A DNA stretch of 44,360 bases from Sulfuricurvum sp. (GTDB lineage: Bacteria; Campylobacterota; Campylobacteria; Campylobacterales; Sulfurimonadaceae). This document shows, piece after piece, positions 9,116 to 17,214 of the stretch; position 1 is the first letter of the stretch, and each line of letters opens with the position of its first letter. The notes beneath the pieces are model-generated. The model did not search any database. It saw only the letters and a program-made list of their open reading frames with translations, and was not told the origin of the DNA. Where the stretch lies: NCBI RefSeq assembly GCF_019163035.1, contig NZ_JAFLKV010000050.1, positions 1 to 44,360 on the forward strand, written 5' to 3'. The translations under genes were made by a program, and so were the position numbers.

Positions 9116-9935
9116 AAATTATGTCGGACTCGGTGTCGCGGGCAACTTCGCCCTCCACCTTGAACAAGCCGGCGAGAGTGTCGATTTCAAAGATATTTTA
9201 ACCGAAGATCCGAATGGGCCGAAAGGGATGTTCCCTTTTTATGTCCCCCATCGTGAGGGGCAACTCGGTATCTATCCGATCAGTTCCGATACGATCCTCC
9301 TCGCGAATGAAACGTGCAATGTCCAGCCTGAGCCTGAAGTGGCTTTGATTTGTGATTTCTTTTACGATGGAGAGGGAAATGTCATCGAAATTACCCCTAA
9401 ATTTTTCGGTGCTTATAATGATTGTTCCCTACGTAAAGAGGGAGCCGCAAAGATTAGCCACAAAAAAAACTGGGGTGAAGCCTCCAAGGGGCTATCTTCA
9501 ACTCTAATCCCTATCGATACCTTTGAAAAGGGTGGAATAATGGACAGTTATCGTATCGCTTCGTTTTTGCGACGCGAAGGGATGCTGATGCGCTACGGTG
9601 AAGATGTTGAACTTACCGGATACAGTTTCTTTTACGGTAAACTCATCGAGTGGATGAAAAAACAGATCAATACTCAAAGTGATTTCGGTCCACTGGAGTC
9701 AATCGGAAGCTATTTAAAAGAAGCCAGAAATCCTGCACATGCGATTATAAGCATCGGTGCTACCCGTTATACCCATTTTGGTGAGACCAATTTCCTAGAA
9801 GAGGGGGATGAGGTGATTGTCGTCGTGTATGATAACAACAAATACTGCATGAATCCGATTCTCTCGATGGCTAACAGCAATGCTTTTGAAGTCGAGGGTA
9901 TTAGCGCTCTCGTTCAGAAGGTTGTGCGTGGTTGA
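9102..9935 (+). CDS. DUF5718 family protein
   Basis: Of unknown function. The start chosen is GTG at 9102, with a GAGG Shine-Dalgarno nine bases before it, inside the end of the ABC-F gene (14-base overlap). Translation then begins VEAYKNYVGLGVAGNFALHLEQAGE, the conserved opening of this family, followed by PKGMFPFYVPHREGQLGIYPISS. About 277 residues, no signal peptide or membrane segment. The fold hints at a fumarylacetoacetate-hydrolase-like protein (VQPEPEVALICDF and the end region GATRYTHFGETNFLEEGDEVIVVVYDN), but this is only an impression. Confidence 0.8.
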   Translation: MEAYKNYVGLGVAGNFALHLEQAGESVDFKDILTEDPNGPKGMFPFYVPHREGQLGIYPISSDTILLANETCNVQPEPEVALICDFFYDGEGNVIEITPKFFGAYNDCSLRKEGAAKISHKKNWGEASKGLSSTLIPIDTFEKGGIMDSYRIASFLRREGMLMRYGEDVELTGYSFFYGKLIEWMKKQINTQSDFGPLESIGSYLKEARNPAHAIISIGATRYTHFGETNFLEEGDEVIVVVYDNNKYCMNPILSMANSNAFEVEGISALVQKVVRG

Positions 9936-10134
9936 GAAAGGGTTGTACCGTCACTACAAGGGTAAATATTACGAAGTGATCGGAGAAGCAAAACACTCTG
10001 AAACCGGTGAAATTCTTGTCATTTATCGACCACTGTACGGTGAACAGGGGCTATGGGTACGTCCAAGCACGATGTTTGAAGAGACCCTGCCAAACGGAGT
10101 AAAAAGGTTTACTTACAGCGGAGAAGCTAAATGA
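9928..10134 (+). CDS. DUF1653 domain protein
   Basis: About 68 residues when started at the GTG at 9928, which has AGAAGG six bases upstream and overlaps the DUF5718 stop by eight bases. The sequence KGLYRHYKGKYYEVIGEAKHSETGEILVIYRPLYGEQGLWVRP is the DUF1653 pattern of conserved aromatic and charged residues. A small cytoplasmic beta-rich protein of unknown function. Its stop overlaps the next start by four bases (ATGA). An upstream in-frame ATG at 9880 would lie inside DUF5718 and has no ribosome binding site. Confidence 0.85.
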   Translation: MVEKGLYRHYKGKYYEVIGEAKHSETGEILVIYRPLYGEQGLWVRPSTMFEETLPNGVKRFTYSGEAK

Positions 10135-10463
10135 GTCGTGGAAGAAAACTTTCTTTCGATTTGGGAGCATCGTGGGGTGAGGGGTGGAGCATGGAAGAGG
10201 AGAAAACCGCAAAGGTTTTTACCATTCTTGAGCCCTCTGCGCACCGCCTTGTCTTCCAAAAGGAAAAACGTCGTGGGAAATTGGTGACACTTGTTGGACC
10301 TTTTAATCTTAGTGAAGAAGATGCCCAAAAAGTTCTCTCAGTTCTCAAAAAATCGTTAGCTTGCGGCGGAGCATACAAAGAATTTTGGATGGAGTTTCAA
10401 GGCGATATTGCCCCAAAAGCACGAGAAGCACTCGAAAAACTTTCTTTTAAATTCAAAAAATAA
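10131..10463 (+). CDS. eIF1/SUI1-like translation factor (YciH family)
   Basis: A 110-residue protein. The C-terminal 70 residues match the SUI1/eIF1 fold: KRRGKLVTLVGPFNLSEEDAQKVLSVLKKSLACGGAYKEFWMEFQGD. In E. coli YciH influences start-codon fidelity and is linked to repression of translation under stress; the same role here is by homology. The N-terminal 40 residues are family-variable (RKLSFDLGASWGEGWS). Last gene of the ABC-F operon and convergent with the following diguanylate cyclase, stop codons abutting. Confidence 0.9.
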   Translation: MSRGRKLSFDLGASWGEGWSMEEEKTAKVFTILEPSAHRLVFQKEKRRGKLVTLVGPFNLSEEDAQKVLSVLKKSLACGGAYKEFWMEFQGDIAPKAREALEKLSFKFKK

Positions 10464-11672
10464 TTACAGCTTATTACTAAATACCACCTGATTACGTCCA
10501 CGCTCTTTTGCCGCATAGAGGTTAGTATCAGCAGTATGTATAAGGGCATCTTCTCCCATATCTACGGTAGGAACAATACAAATTCCCCCGATAGAGACAC
10601 TGAGGGTAGGGAGAATTTTGGAGCCTTTGTGCTCTATTTTTAGGTGTTCAATACTCGTACGTACTTTTTCGCCCATAATACGAGCATTTTTACAATCGGT
10701 ATCACTCAGGATGATTCCGAACTCTTCGCCGCCTAAACGAAATGGGTAATCTCCTGGACGCTGAAGAACTGTTTTAAGTACTTTGGAAACAGCTTGGAGG
10801 GCAAGGTCACCTTGCAAATGTCCGTAAGTATCGTTGTATTGCTTGAAAAAATCGATATCGAGCATCATAAAGACAAATGGGGTGTTAGAGCGTAATGCAC
10901 GTTTAAATTCACGTTCATATATCACATTAAAATAACGTCGATTGAACAGTGCGGTAAGTGAGTCTGTATAAGAAGCCTGTTCGAGTTTGAGATTGAGATG
11001 TTTGAGGGTTTCACTCGATTCGATGAGCTGTTGCTGTTGTACTTCAATACGGGAAAAGATCATCCATGCGAGCCCCATTACTAATGTTAAAATAACACCC
11101 AAAAAGAAAATAAGCTGCATCACAGCATTTTCATACTGTGTTAATAGCATTGAGTGTTCATATTTGGCTTCAGCGTTTTCATAACTAATGAGTTGAGAAA
11201 TAGTACTTTGAATAGATTGAATATTCTCATCCATAGTAATAAGAGAGAGCGGATGAGAGCGATCAGGATCATTGATCAAAGAGCGTACCTGAGTAAAATA
11301 ATTGTTAATACTTTGAATTTGAGTTTCGGTATAAGTTATATATGTCATCTCTTCAGGGCGCTTATGATGGGAAGTGTATGAGCCCCACAGCTGATTAATT
11401 CGCTCTAAAGAGGTAACAATCTTATCGCTCACTTGATCATCACTCATGCGTTGGTTATCCCATCGATAGATCGAAGAAGCGAGATCGTTATGGTAGGTAG
11501 CATTGATGCTATTCAACTCACTTAGAGGAAGGAGAGAGCCGAAATAGAGAGTATCCATATTTCTTTTAATATTTTGAATATTGATATAACCGATTAGTCC
11601 TACTACAACGAGACCAAAGCCCACGAGCAGTAACAAATAAAGTAATTTAGTTTTGAGGTTAAGTGATTTCAC
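10464..11672 (-). CDS. Diguanylate cyclase, membrane sensor + GGDEF
   Basis: Makes cyclic di-GMP from two GTP. The 402-residue protein has membrane helices at about 8-30 and 178-202. The roughly 150-residue periplasmic helical region between them resembles a four-helix-bundle MCP-type sensor. A short coiled coil then leads to the GGDEF domain (SYTDSLTALFNRRYF onwards). The active site reads RLGGEEF (GGEEF at 314-318), a functional variant. No RxxD inhibitory site is obvious just before it. The start is GTG with a weak ribosome binding site. Signal unknown. Confidence 0.95.
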   Translation of the reverse strand: MKSLNLKTKLLYLLLLVGFGLVVVGLIGYINIQNIKRNMDTLYFGSLLPLSELNSINATYHNDLASSIYRWDNQRMSDDQVSDKIVTSLERINQLWGSYTSHHKRPEEMTYITYTETQIQSINNYFTQVRSLINDPDRSHPLSLITMDENIQSIQSTISQLISYENAEAKYEHSMLLTQYENAVMQLIFFLGVILTLVMGLAWMIFSRIEVQQQQLIESSETLKHLNLKLEQASYTDSLTALFNRRYFNVIYEREFKRALRSNTPFVFMMLDIDFFKQYNDTYGHLQGDLALQAVSKVLKTVLQRPGDYPFRLGGEEFGIILSDTDCKNARIMGEKVRTSIEHLKIEHKGSKILPTLSVSIGGICIVPTVDMGEDALIHTADTNLYAAKERGRNQVVFSNKL

Positions 11673-11734
11673 GGATTTAATTAATCTTTATTATATGGTT
11701 GTGGTATCTAAGCAACTCCTATACCAACAGAGAT

Positions 11735-11740
11735 TATAAT
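11735..11740 (+). promoter_or_regulatory. -10 box for the 11.8-12.5 kb gene pair
   Basis: TATAAT 26 bases before the start of the 104-residue unknown protein gene, followed by a strong AGGAGG ribosome binding site. Confidence 0.4.
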
Positions 11741-11765
11741 TTGATATTTTCAGCAGGAGGAAAAT

Positions 11766-12080
11766 ATGGCAAAACGACTCATAAAAGATGAACGGATTAA
11801 GACGATCATCCACAACATTGCCGACGATTTTCGTTTTTCTCATGAAACAGGCGATTATGCACTATTGTTTTACAAGAGCGATACGGAAGGGGTGATCCGT
11901 GGAGCTGATATCGATACGATGATCGAGTACCTCTCAACAGGACTTTCAGAGTTGCAAGATAATATCCAATGGCGACGCGATTTTCTGAGCGAAAACCACG
12001 GGGTCGATGAGATGCGAATGCTCGAAAATCTCGGTGTGATCGAGAAAGAATATCTTGATCTACTGGAATTTTTGCGTTAA
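11766..12080 (+). CDS. Conserved-looking small cytoplasmic protein, unknown
   Basis: I do not recognise this 104-residue protein. It is acidic, predicted mostly alpha-helical, with no signal peptide or membrane segment and no cysteines (KDERIKTIIHNIADDFRFSHETGDYALLFYKSD...). A textbook AGGAGG seven bases before the ATG and a TATAAT upstream support expression. It precedes a small membrane protein gene by 23 bases with its own ribosome binding site, so the two may form an operon. Confidence 0.75.
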   Translation: MAKRLIKDERIKTIIHNIADDFRFSHETGDYALLFYKSDTEGVIRGADIDTMIEYLSTGLSELQDNIQWRRDFLSENHGVDEMRMLENLGVIEKEYLDLLEFLR

Positions 12081-12103
12081 GGTATTGAAAAAAGGAGAAG
12101 ATA

Positions 12104-12490
12104 ATGAATATCAAAACATTATTGGTTAGCAGTTTGATAGTTACATCGCTTAACTCAGCAGAGGATTTTAACAGCGAATTTAGTCATTTTGTTGGGGGAG
12201 CTTTATTAGCAGGAGGGGCTACGGCTATTGTCGATCATTATTATCCAGAAGATCGATCCGATAGAGGTACGATAGGATTTGTTATTAGTACGGCAGCAGT
12301 CCTTGTGGATCAAAGTATTCAATATGCTGAGTATGGGAATATTAGAGGGCAGTTATTGGATACTGCTGCGCATATAGCCGGTTCAGCGTTAGGGGCATTT
12401 ATTACGGATGAATATTTTTTGAGTCCTGTAATCCAAAACTCAAAAAGTGAAGGAGAGTATATCGGAGTGAGTCTCCGGCACGCTTTTTAG
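12104..12490 (+). CDS. Small exported/membrane protein, YfiM-like pattern
   Basis: A 128-residue protein with an N-terminal signal or anchor (about 1-18). Glycine-rich hydrophobic segments follow: FSHFVGGALLAGGATAIVDHYY at 27-48, GTIGFVISTAAVLVDQ near 56-71, and LLDTAAHIAGSALGAFITDEYF near 86-107. The His, Asp and Gly placement recalls YfiM/DUF2279 lipoproteins, but the similarity is too loose to name it. An AAGGAG site precedes the ATG. It converges with the rhodanese gene with a four-base overlap. Confidence 0.7.
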   Translation: MNIKTLLVSSLIVTSLNSAEDFNSEFSHFVGGALLAGGATAIVDHYYPEDRSDRGTIGFVISTAAVLVDQSIQYAEYGNIRGQLLDTAAHIAGSALGAFITDEYFLSPVIQNSKSEGEYIGVSLRHAF

Positions 12491-12882
12491 TGTTTGTAAG
12501 GCTCTAACGGGAGTTTTTTCGCTATAGCGTATTGGATCCCCCCTTGTAAATCGATGACGCTGTAGCCCAGCTGTTTATCTAAAAAATTACCAACCATTTG
12601 GGTGCGGTTTCCGCTGTTGCAGATGAGGGCAAATTTTTCATTCTTTTTGACTATTTTGTTCAATTTCCCCAAAAAAAGTTCGGCGTTGTAATTACCTTGT
12701 TCGTCAAAAAAGGTAATAGGGATGGAACCTTTGATGAGTCCGGTCGTTTTCCACTCAGAGGGAGTCCGGATATCGATAATTTTGATTTTACTATCAAGTA
12801 GTTTTTGATCGATTGGCTGGCGGACATATTCGGCACTGAGTGTCGTAATCGTGAGTAATAAAGTGATAAGTGCTAAGCGCAT
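12487..12882 (-). CDS. Periplasmic rhodanese-like protein
   Basis: A single rhodanese domain, 131 residues, with a cleavable signal peptide (about 1-17). The domain shows IIDIRTPSEWKTTGLIKGSIPI and the active loop CNSGNRTQ with Cys88 as presumed persulfide carrier. The loop shape fits a single-domain sulfurtransferase of the PspE/GlpE kind. Sulfur transfer in the periplasm would suit a sulfur-oxidising host, though this is inference. Monocistronic. Confidence 0.92.
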   Translation of the reverse strand: MRLALITLLLTITTLSAEYVRQPIDQKLLDSKIKIIDIRTPSEWKTTGLIKGSIPITFFDEQGNYNAELFLGKLNKIVKKNEKFALICNSGNRTQMVGNFLDKQLGYSVIDLQGGIQYAIAKKLPLEPYKH

Positions 12883-12942
12883 ATTGGCTCCTAATAGGTA
12901 TAATGGCGGTATTGTATCTATGAATGATTAATATGAGGTTTT

Positions 12943-13305
12943 ATGGGTGAATCTAAAACAGAAAATGCAAAACGGCTCCGGTATATTCGGTTACTTGGAC
13001 GTTTTATTAATGGAATACTCTCTTACCTAGCAAAAAGTGATAACCCAACCAAAGAACAGTATGACCAAAAAGTAGATATGAATTTTCGCTTTTTAGAAAA
13101 AAATGAAGCAGTTAAACTCTATAAAGATGAATACCTCGTCCTTGAAGCGCTAGGACAGAAGATTCTTGATTTCCGCGCCAGTGACGAACAGATAGAGACG
13201 ATCAAAGAGGAACTTTTTTACGCTCAAAACCAGTTGGAAAAACGGGTAAATGCCAGCCGCTATAAAAAATCAAAACACGATAACCATGCAACAGATGGGT
13301 GGTGA
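12943..13305 (+). CDS. Unknown helical cytoplasmic protein
   Basis: A 120-residue, charged, helix-rich protein with no signal peptide (AKRLRYIRLLGRFINGILSYLAKSDNPTKEQ...). An ATGAGG ribosome binding site and a TATAAT at 12899-12904 precede the ATG. I recognise no domain. It converges exactly on mntP, its last base next to the mntP stop. Confidence 0.7.
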   Translation: MGESKTENAKRLRYIRLLGRFINGILSYLAKSDNPTKEQYDQKVDMNFRFLEKNEAVKLYKDEYLVLEALGQKILDFRASDEQIETIKEELFYAQNQLEKRVNASRYKKSKHDNHATDGW

Positions 13306-13863
13306 TTAAATAACCCCTAAATGTTCTAAGAGGATCTTGGTTCCCAATCCGATTAGGATAACTCCTCCGAGCATCTCCGCTTTACTCTCCAACAATGACC
13401 CCAGTTTTTTCCCGACATACACTGCAATGACACACAATGCAAAGGTGACTAACGCAATCACACCTGCCGCCGTATAGATATCAGTTTGTAAAAAGGCAAA
13501 CGTTATCCCGATTGCCATTGCATCGATACTGGTAGCGATACCGAGGGTAATGAGGGTTTTAGCGGAGAGATCGGTTACTTCGTCATCAAACTCATTTTGA
13601 TACGCTTCATAGAGCATTTTCCCACCTAATCCTACGAGGAGTATAAAGGCTATCCAGTGATCAAAGGATTGCACATATTCAGCAAAGCTAATTCCGATGA
13701 AATATCCAGCGACGGGCATGGCACCTTGGAAAAATCCGAAAACTGCGGCGGTAAAGATAGCTTTTGAAACTAAAAGATTTTTGTATTTAGAGCCGATTGC
13801 AATGGACACGGCGACAGAGTCCATCGCTAAAGCGACGGCGAGGATAAGGAGGGTTTCATTCAC
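13306..13863 (-). CDS. mntP: Manganese efflux pump MntP
   Basis: An inner-membrane manganese exporter. The 185-residue protein has six hydrophobic segments in two repeats. The conserved acidic motifs are both visible: LAMDSVAVSIAIGSK in the first half and IATSIDAMAIGITFAFL in the second. The first residues (MNETLLILAVALAMDS) and length match MntP. Start is ATG; a TATAAT lies 27 bases upstream. No yybP-ykoY riboswitch, which controls mntP in some bacteria, is apparent in the 60-base leader. Confidence 0.93.
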   Translation of the reverse strand: MNETLLILAVALAMDSVAVSIAIGSKYKNLLVSKAIFTAAVFGFFQGAMPVAGYFIGISFAEYVQSFDHWIAFILLVGLGGKMLYEAYQNEFDDEVTDLSAKTLITLGIATSIDAMAIGITFAFLQTDIYTAAGVIALVTFALCVIAVYVGKKLGSLLESKAEMLGGVILIGLGTKILLEHLGVI

Positions 13864-13889
13864 GGGAAGTCCTAAGCAATAAGTGCGGA

Positions 13890-13895
13890 ATTATA
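13890..13895 (-). promoter_or_regulatory. -10 box for mntP
   Basis: Reads TATAAT on the minus strand, 27 bases ahead of the mntP ATG. No clear -35 element. Confidence 0.45.
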
Positions 13896-13923
13896 GCGGA
13901 CTACATCCCGAATCGTTAAGGTT

Positions 13924-14988
13924 TTAGGAACAACACGATCCTCCCTTGCAGGATTTATCCTTTTTTTGAAACCGTTCTTGTACTAAATGCCATCCCATAA
14001 GCCCCAGCAGGAGAACAGCGGCACCCTCTTGGAGGATTCCGTGATGCTCATATAAGTCTACACTCATATTAATGGAGAAAGATTTAAATAATAGGTCGAT
14101 GGATGCGCCAAATACAATACTTCCGATTGCAATCACTGAGAGATAAATCACTAAAGCGCGTACTCCCAACATCGATTTGACCGCTCCCATCGTTACGGTA
14201 TTGGTAGCAGGTCCTGCACTTAAGAAGATAAAGGCGGCACCTGGAGAAACTCCAGCAATGAGGAGAGAAGCGGCTATCGGAAGCGATTCGGTAGCGCATA
14301 CATACATGGGGACGGCGATCGCTACGGCTATCAGATAGCTTAAAATGAGATTGTCATTAAAAAGTTCTTGAAGATTAGAGGGGATAGCTGCTGTAATAAA
14401 GGCACCGATTAATAATCCCCAAAAGAGAGGTTTGCTAAAGCTTCCCAACAGTGTTACCAAGCCGTAGTGAAATACAGCCACTATTGAAAATGGCTTTTTA
14501 GCTTCTATTTGAGTCCCTTGGATAATCTTTGGAGTAGATTCCGGTGCTGTCGATGTGAAAACAACCCATTGTTTATTAACCTCTTTTGGCTCAAACATAT
14601 TCATGAGCATTCCAGCAACAATAGCAATAATGACAGAAGTGAAAACGCGGTAAAGGGTAAATATCCCTCCGAACATCCCAAAGGTCGCCAATATAGAATC
14701 TATCCCCGTGATCGGAGTGGAGATCAAAAATGACATCGTTGCCCCTTTAGAAGCTCCGTTACGGCGAAGTGATGCGGCAAAAGGGATAACACTGCAAGAA
14801 CATAGTGGAAGTGGTGTTCCAAATAGGGCTGCTTTGTAGATAGACCCGTGAGTATTGGAGCCTAAATGCTTTTGAACCCATTTTTCACTGATGATCTGGT
14901 GCAATACCCCTGCCGCCAAGAGACCAAATAGGATATAAATCCCCATATTAACACTTAAGTGCCAAAATGCTTCGAAAATCAAATACAT
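13924..14988 (-). CDS. SO_0444-type metal efflux permease
   Basis: A 354-residue polytopic membrane protein of the ArsP/DUF318 permease group, SO_0444-like branch linked to copper and zinc export. Seen: the metal-ligand-like CSCSVIP motif near residue 60, FLISTPITGIDS, a long soluble loop between about 130 and 170, CATESLPIAASLL and FLSAGPATNTVTMG in the second half. The C-terminal tail is cysteine-rich (KDKSCKGGSCCS), plausible for metal binding. A six-base-arm palindrome lies just upstream. Between mntP and dmeF on the same strand, so this stretch is a metal-export cluster. Confidence 0.88.
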   Translation of the reverse strand: MYLIFEAFWHLSVNMGIYILFGLLAAGVLHQIISEKWVQKHLGSNTHGSIYKAALFGTPLPLCSCSVIPFAASLRRNGASKGATMSFLISTPITGIDSILATFGMFGGIFTLYRVFTSVIIAIVAGMLMNMFEPKEVNKQWVVFTSTAPESTPKIIQGTQIEAKKPFSIVAVFHYGLVTLLGSFSKPLFWGLLIGAFITAAIPSNLQELFNDNLILSYLIAVAIAVPMYVCATESLPIAASLLIAGVSPGAAFIFLSAGPATNTVTMGAVKSMLGVRALVIYLSVIAIGSIVFGASIDLLFKSFSINMSVDLYEHHGILQEGAAVLLLGLMGWHLVQERFQKKDKSCKGGSCCS

Positions 14989-15003
14989 CTGATGCTCCTG
15001 AAA

Positions 15004-15017
15004 ATAATAACTATTAT
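15004..15017. promoter_or_regulatory. Palindromic operator candidate
   Basis: ATAATA-AC-TATTAT is a perfect inverted repeat 15 bases upstream of the permease ATG. Its GATAATA-rich composition resembles a Fur/Zur-family box, but the arms are short and AT-rich, so chance occurrence is possible. Metal-responsive control would fit the gene. Confidence 0.35.
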
Positions 15018-15075
15018 CGAATTCTAAACATTTTGACTTAATTTGTTCTTATGAAATGAATGGGGCTAAGATAGG

Positions 15076-15996
15076 TTACTCTTGATTTATCTCAACCGTA
15101 ATGTGTACCAGCTCTTCATGAATCGATAAAGCTTCACGAAAATCATTTGGACACATTCCATTATTGCTTTGCAAAGAGAGGATAACGGAGTATTTCCCTT
15201 TTCCCACTCGCCATACATGTAAATCTTTGATGTGTGCTTCGGGATCAACTTGTACAATTACCTCACGGACTTCTTCAACAACAGGATCATCCATATGGGC
15301 ATCGAGAAGAATTCGTCCCGTATCCCGTAGCAGTCCAGCTGCCCACACACTCACTAATATTCCCCCTACAATCCCCATAGCCGGATCGAGCCATGAAGCG
15401 CCCCAAAGCTTTCCCGCCACCAAAGCGATTATCGCCAATACCGAAGTCGCAGCATCCGCTAATACGTGGAGATAAGCAGAACGTAGGTTGAGATCATGAT
15501 TATGTCCATGATGATCGTGATGGTGCCCATGGTCATGATGATTATCCCCCAGTAACCATGCTGTGATAAGATTGATAAATAACCCAATTAAAGCAACTAT
15601 GATGGCTTCGTTGTAGTGGATAGTAACCGGTTCTATTAGACGTTCCGCTGATTGATAAAACATGAATAGAGCAACTGCAATTAAGAAAAGGGCGCTGGTA
15701 TATCCCGCTAATACCTCGATCTTCCATGTGCCGAATGCAAATCGATTATCTCGTGCATATCGGCGTGCCAAAACATAGGCTCCTACCGAAAGTCCAAGGG
15801 CAAGGGCATGAGTGCTCATATGCCATCCATCGGCAAGAAGTGCCATTGACCCGTAATAATATCCACCGATAATTTCAGCGACCATCATTACCACTGTTAA
15901 GATAACGGCGTATCGAGTTTTACCCTCAGCTACAGGGTTCCCTTCATCAAACTGGTGGGAGTGATTCCAGCGTTCGGCAGAAGATGAAATGTCCAT
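15076..15996 (-). CDS. dmeF: CDF family Co/Ni/Zn exporter, DmeF-like
   Basis: A cation diffusion facilitator of 306 residues that exports divalent metals by proton antiport at the inner membrane. Seen: N-terminal WNHSHQFDEGN, which is characteristic of DmeF; metal site motif LLADGWHMSTHALAL on TM2; a histidine-rich cytoplasmic loop (DNHHDHGHHHDHHGHNHD, about 151-168); the second site LHVLADAATSVLA on TM5; and a C-terminal cytoplasmic domain starting near DDPVVEEV. The DmeF type usually moves cobalt and nickel. Start is ATG after an AGGACAAAA-type site. Confidence 0.92.
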   Translation of the reverse strand: MDISSSAERWNHSHQFDEGNPVAEGKTRYAVILTVVMMVAEIIGGYYYGSMALLADGWHMSTHALALGLSVGAYVLARRYARDNRFAFGTWKIEVLAGYTSALFLIAVALFMFYQSAERLIEPVTIHYNEAIIVALIGLFINLITAWLLGDNHHDHGHHHDHHGHNHDLNLRSAYLHVLADAATSVLAIIALVAGKLWGASWLDPAMGIVGGILVSVWAAGLLRDTGRILLDAHMDDPVVEEVREVIVQVDPEAHIKDLHVWRVGKGKYSVILSLQSNNGMCPNDFREALSIHEELVHITVEINQE

Positions 15997-16085
15997 AAAA
16001 TTTTGTCCTGTATTAAAAGTAGAGTTTTATATCCTAATAGACTTGAAAGAGACTAAAATATGAGTATTAGTTCAAGAATTACAAA

Positions 16086-16271
16086 TTATTTTCGAGTATT
16101 ACAATCGGTATCTTTACCAAAAATACATCGCCCATTAAAAATCAGTTTTCGGATAAAAAAGAAAAGGGAAACGGAGGCAAGAAGTCCGCTAATAATTGCA
16201 TGAGGAATAAGCCCCTGAGAGAAAAAAGAGAGGGTCGCTACGATAAAGGCAAAGGTTAAAATGAGACACAT
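16086..16271 (-). CDS. Small two-helix membrane protein, unknown
   Basis: A 61-residue protein with two hydrophobic segments (about 2-22 and 26-44), ending in a short hydrophilic tail with two cysteines (CIFGKDTDC). It starts 12 bases after the polysaccharide deacetylase stop, so it is probably the second gene of that transcript. Similar small proteins seem common in this phylum, but no function can be given. Ribosome binding site GAAGAAG is modest. Confidence 0.55.
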   Translation of the reverse strand: MCLILTFAFIVATLSFFSQGLIPHAIISGLLASVSLFFFIRKLIFNGRCIFGKDTDCNTRK

Positions 16272-16283
16272 GGATTAACTTCT

Positions 16284-17027
16284 TCAGGGGATACGGTTAA
16301 GATGCTCTTTGACATCACTAAGACGGATAAAACTGAAACTTTGTGCTTTGAGTTTGGTAATACCCTCCACTATACCCGCTCGAGTTCCACTTTCAGGGTG
16401 GTTCATGTGAAAAATAACGATATCACCGCTGTGCACACTTTCAAGCTGTTGCGCTACTTTGGCTGGACTAAAGGTTGCCCCTGCATCCCCTAACACACTG
16501 AACCCGGCTATTTCAACTCCATTTTTATGCGCTATGGAAACGGCTTGTTCATCGTAATAGGCAGTTCCTGATCGGAAAAATCGTGGCCGTTTTCCCGTGA
16601 GTTTTTCGATCAGATCTCCGTTCGCGTTGATCTCATGTTCCACCTCTTCGACGGATGCAGTACCGACTATGTTATAAATGCTTTTTCCATTCACGGAGAG
16701 GGGGCGGTGTGCGGTACCGTGATTGGCAATTTCAAATAGAGGATTAGTTGCTAATTGGATAAAAATTTCAGGGTTACTTTGTATCCATCGTGAGTTGATA
16801 AAGAGGGTCGCTGGGATACGGTTTTCATTGAGAAAGTTGATAAGTTCGGTATCGTATTGTGAACTTTTTACACTCCCTCCGCATGCATCGAAGGTGAGGG
16901 CAATCTGTTTTTTGGGAGAGTTAAAGCTAGTAACAACACCGGTTACATTTTCACCCCATTGTACAGGTTCATCTGCAAATAGATAAAAAGGGATCAAAAA
17001 GAGAAATAAAGTTATCAGTTTTGCCAT
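16284..17027 (-). CDS. Exported polysaccharide deacetylase (NodB domain)
   Basis: A 247-residue protein with a signal peptide (about 1-18). The NodB carbohydrate esterase motifs are visible: ALTFDACGG (motif 1, catalytic base Asp), EIANHGTAHRP (motif 2, metal-binding HxxxH), and later GDIVIFHMNHP as the C-terminal catalytic histidine region. Likely removes N-acetyl groups from peptidoglycan or another envelope polysaccharide in the periplasm. The actual substrate cannot be told. Confidence 0.92.
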   Translation of the reverse strand: MAKLITLFLFLIPFYLFADEPVQWGENVTGVVTSFNSPKKQIALTFDACGGSVKSSQYDTELINFLNENRIPATLFINSRWIQSNPEIFIQLATNPLFEIANHGTAHRPLSVNGKSIYNIVGTASVEEVEHEINANGDLIEKLTGKRPRFFRSGTAYYDEQAVSIAHKNGVEIAGFSVLGDAGATFSPAKVAQQLESVHSGDIVIFHMNHPESGTRAGIVEGITKLKAQSFSFIRLSDVKEHLNRIP

Positions 17028-17159
17028 TTTGAATACCTTTGAAGCGATATATAAAATTGTAGCGCAGCTGTAGAAAAGAAGAGCTTTATCCCATTTTAAG
17101 AGACACTTTAAAGCTTATCAGATATTATGCTTTAAGATTTTCATAAAAAATATTTAATA

Positions 17160-17199
17160 TATAAACGTTATAAATATTATTATATTTATAACGTTTATA
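17160..17199. promoter_or_regulatory. Perfect 18-bp inverted repeat upstream of the CxxCH/EAL gene
   Basis: Arms of 18 bases (beginning TATAAACGTTATAAATAT) are exact reverse complements around a four-base TATT centre. The repeat ends 15 bases before the ATG. Each arm also contains an AACGTT palindrome. It could be a dimer or tetramer operator or a hairpin in the 5' leader; there is no T-tract that would suggest a terminator. Confidence 0.7.
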
Positions 17200-17214
17200 A
17201 AAAAATGGAAAAAC

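Noticed and set aside
13864-13923. yybP-ykoY manganese riboswitch before mntP
   Set aside because: The leader is too short and no conserved riboswitch core is seen.
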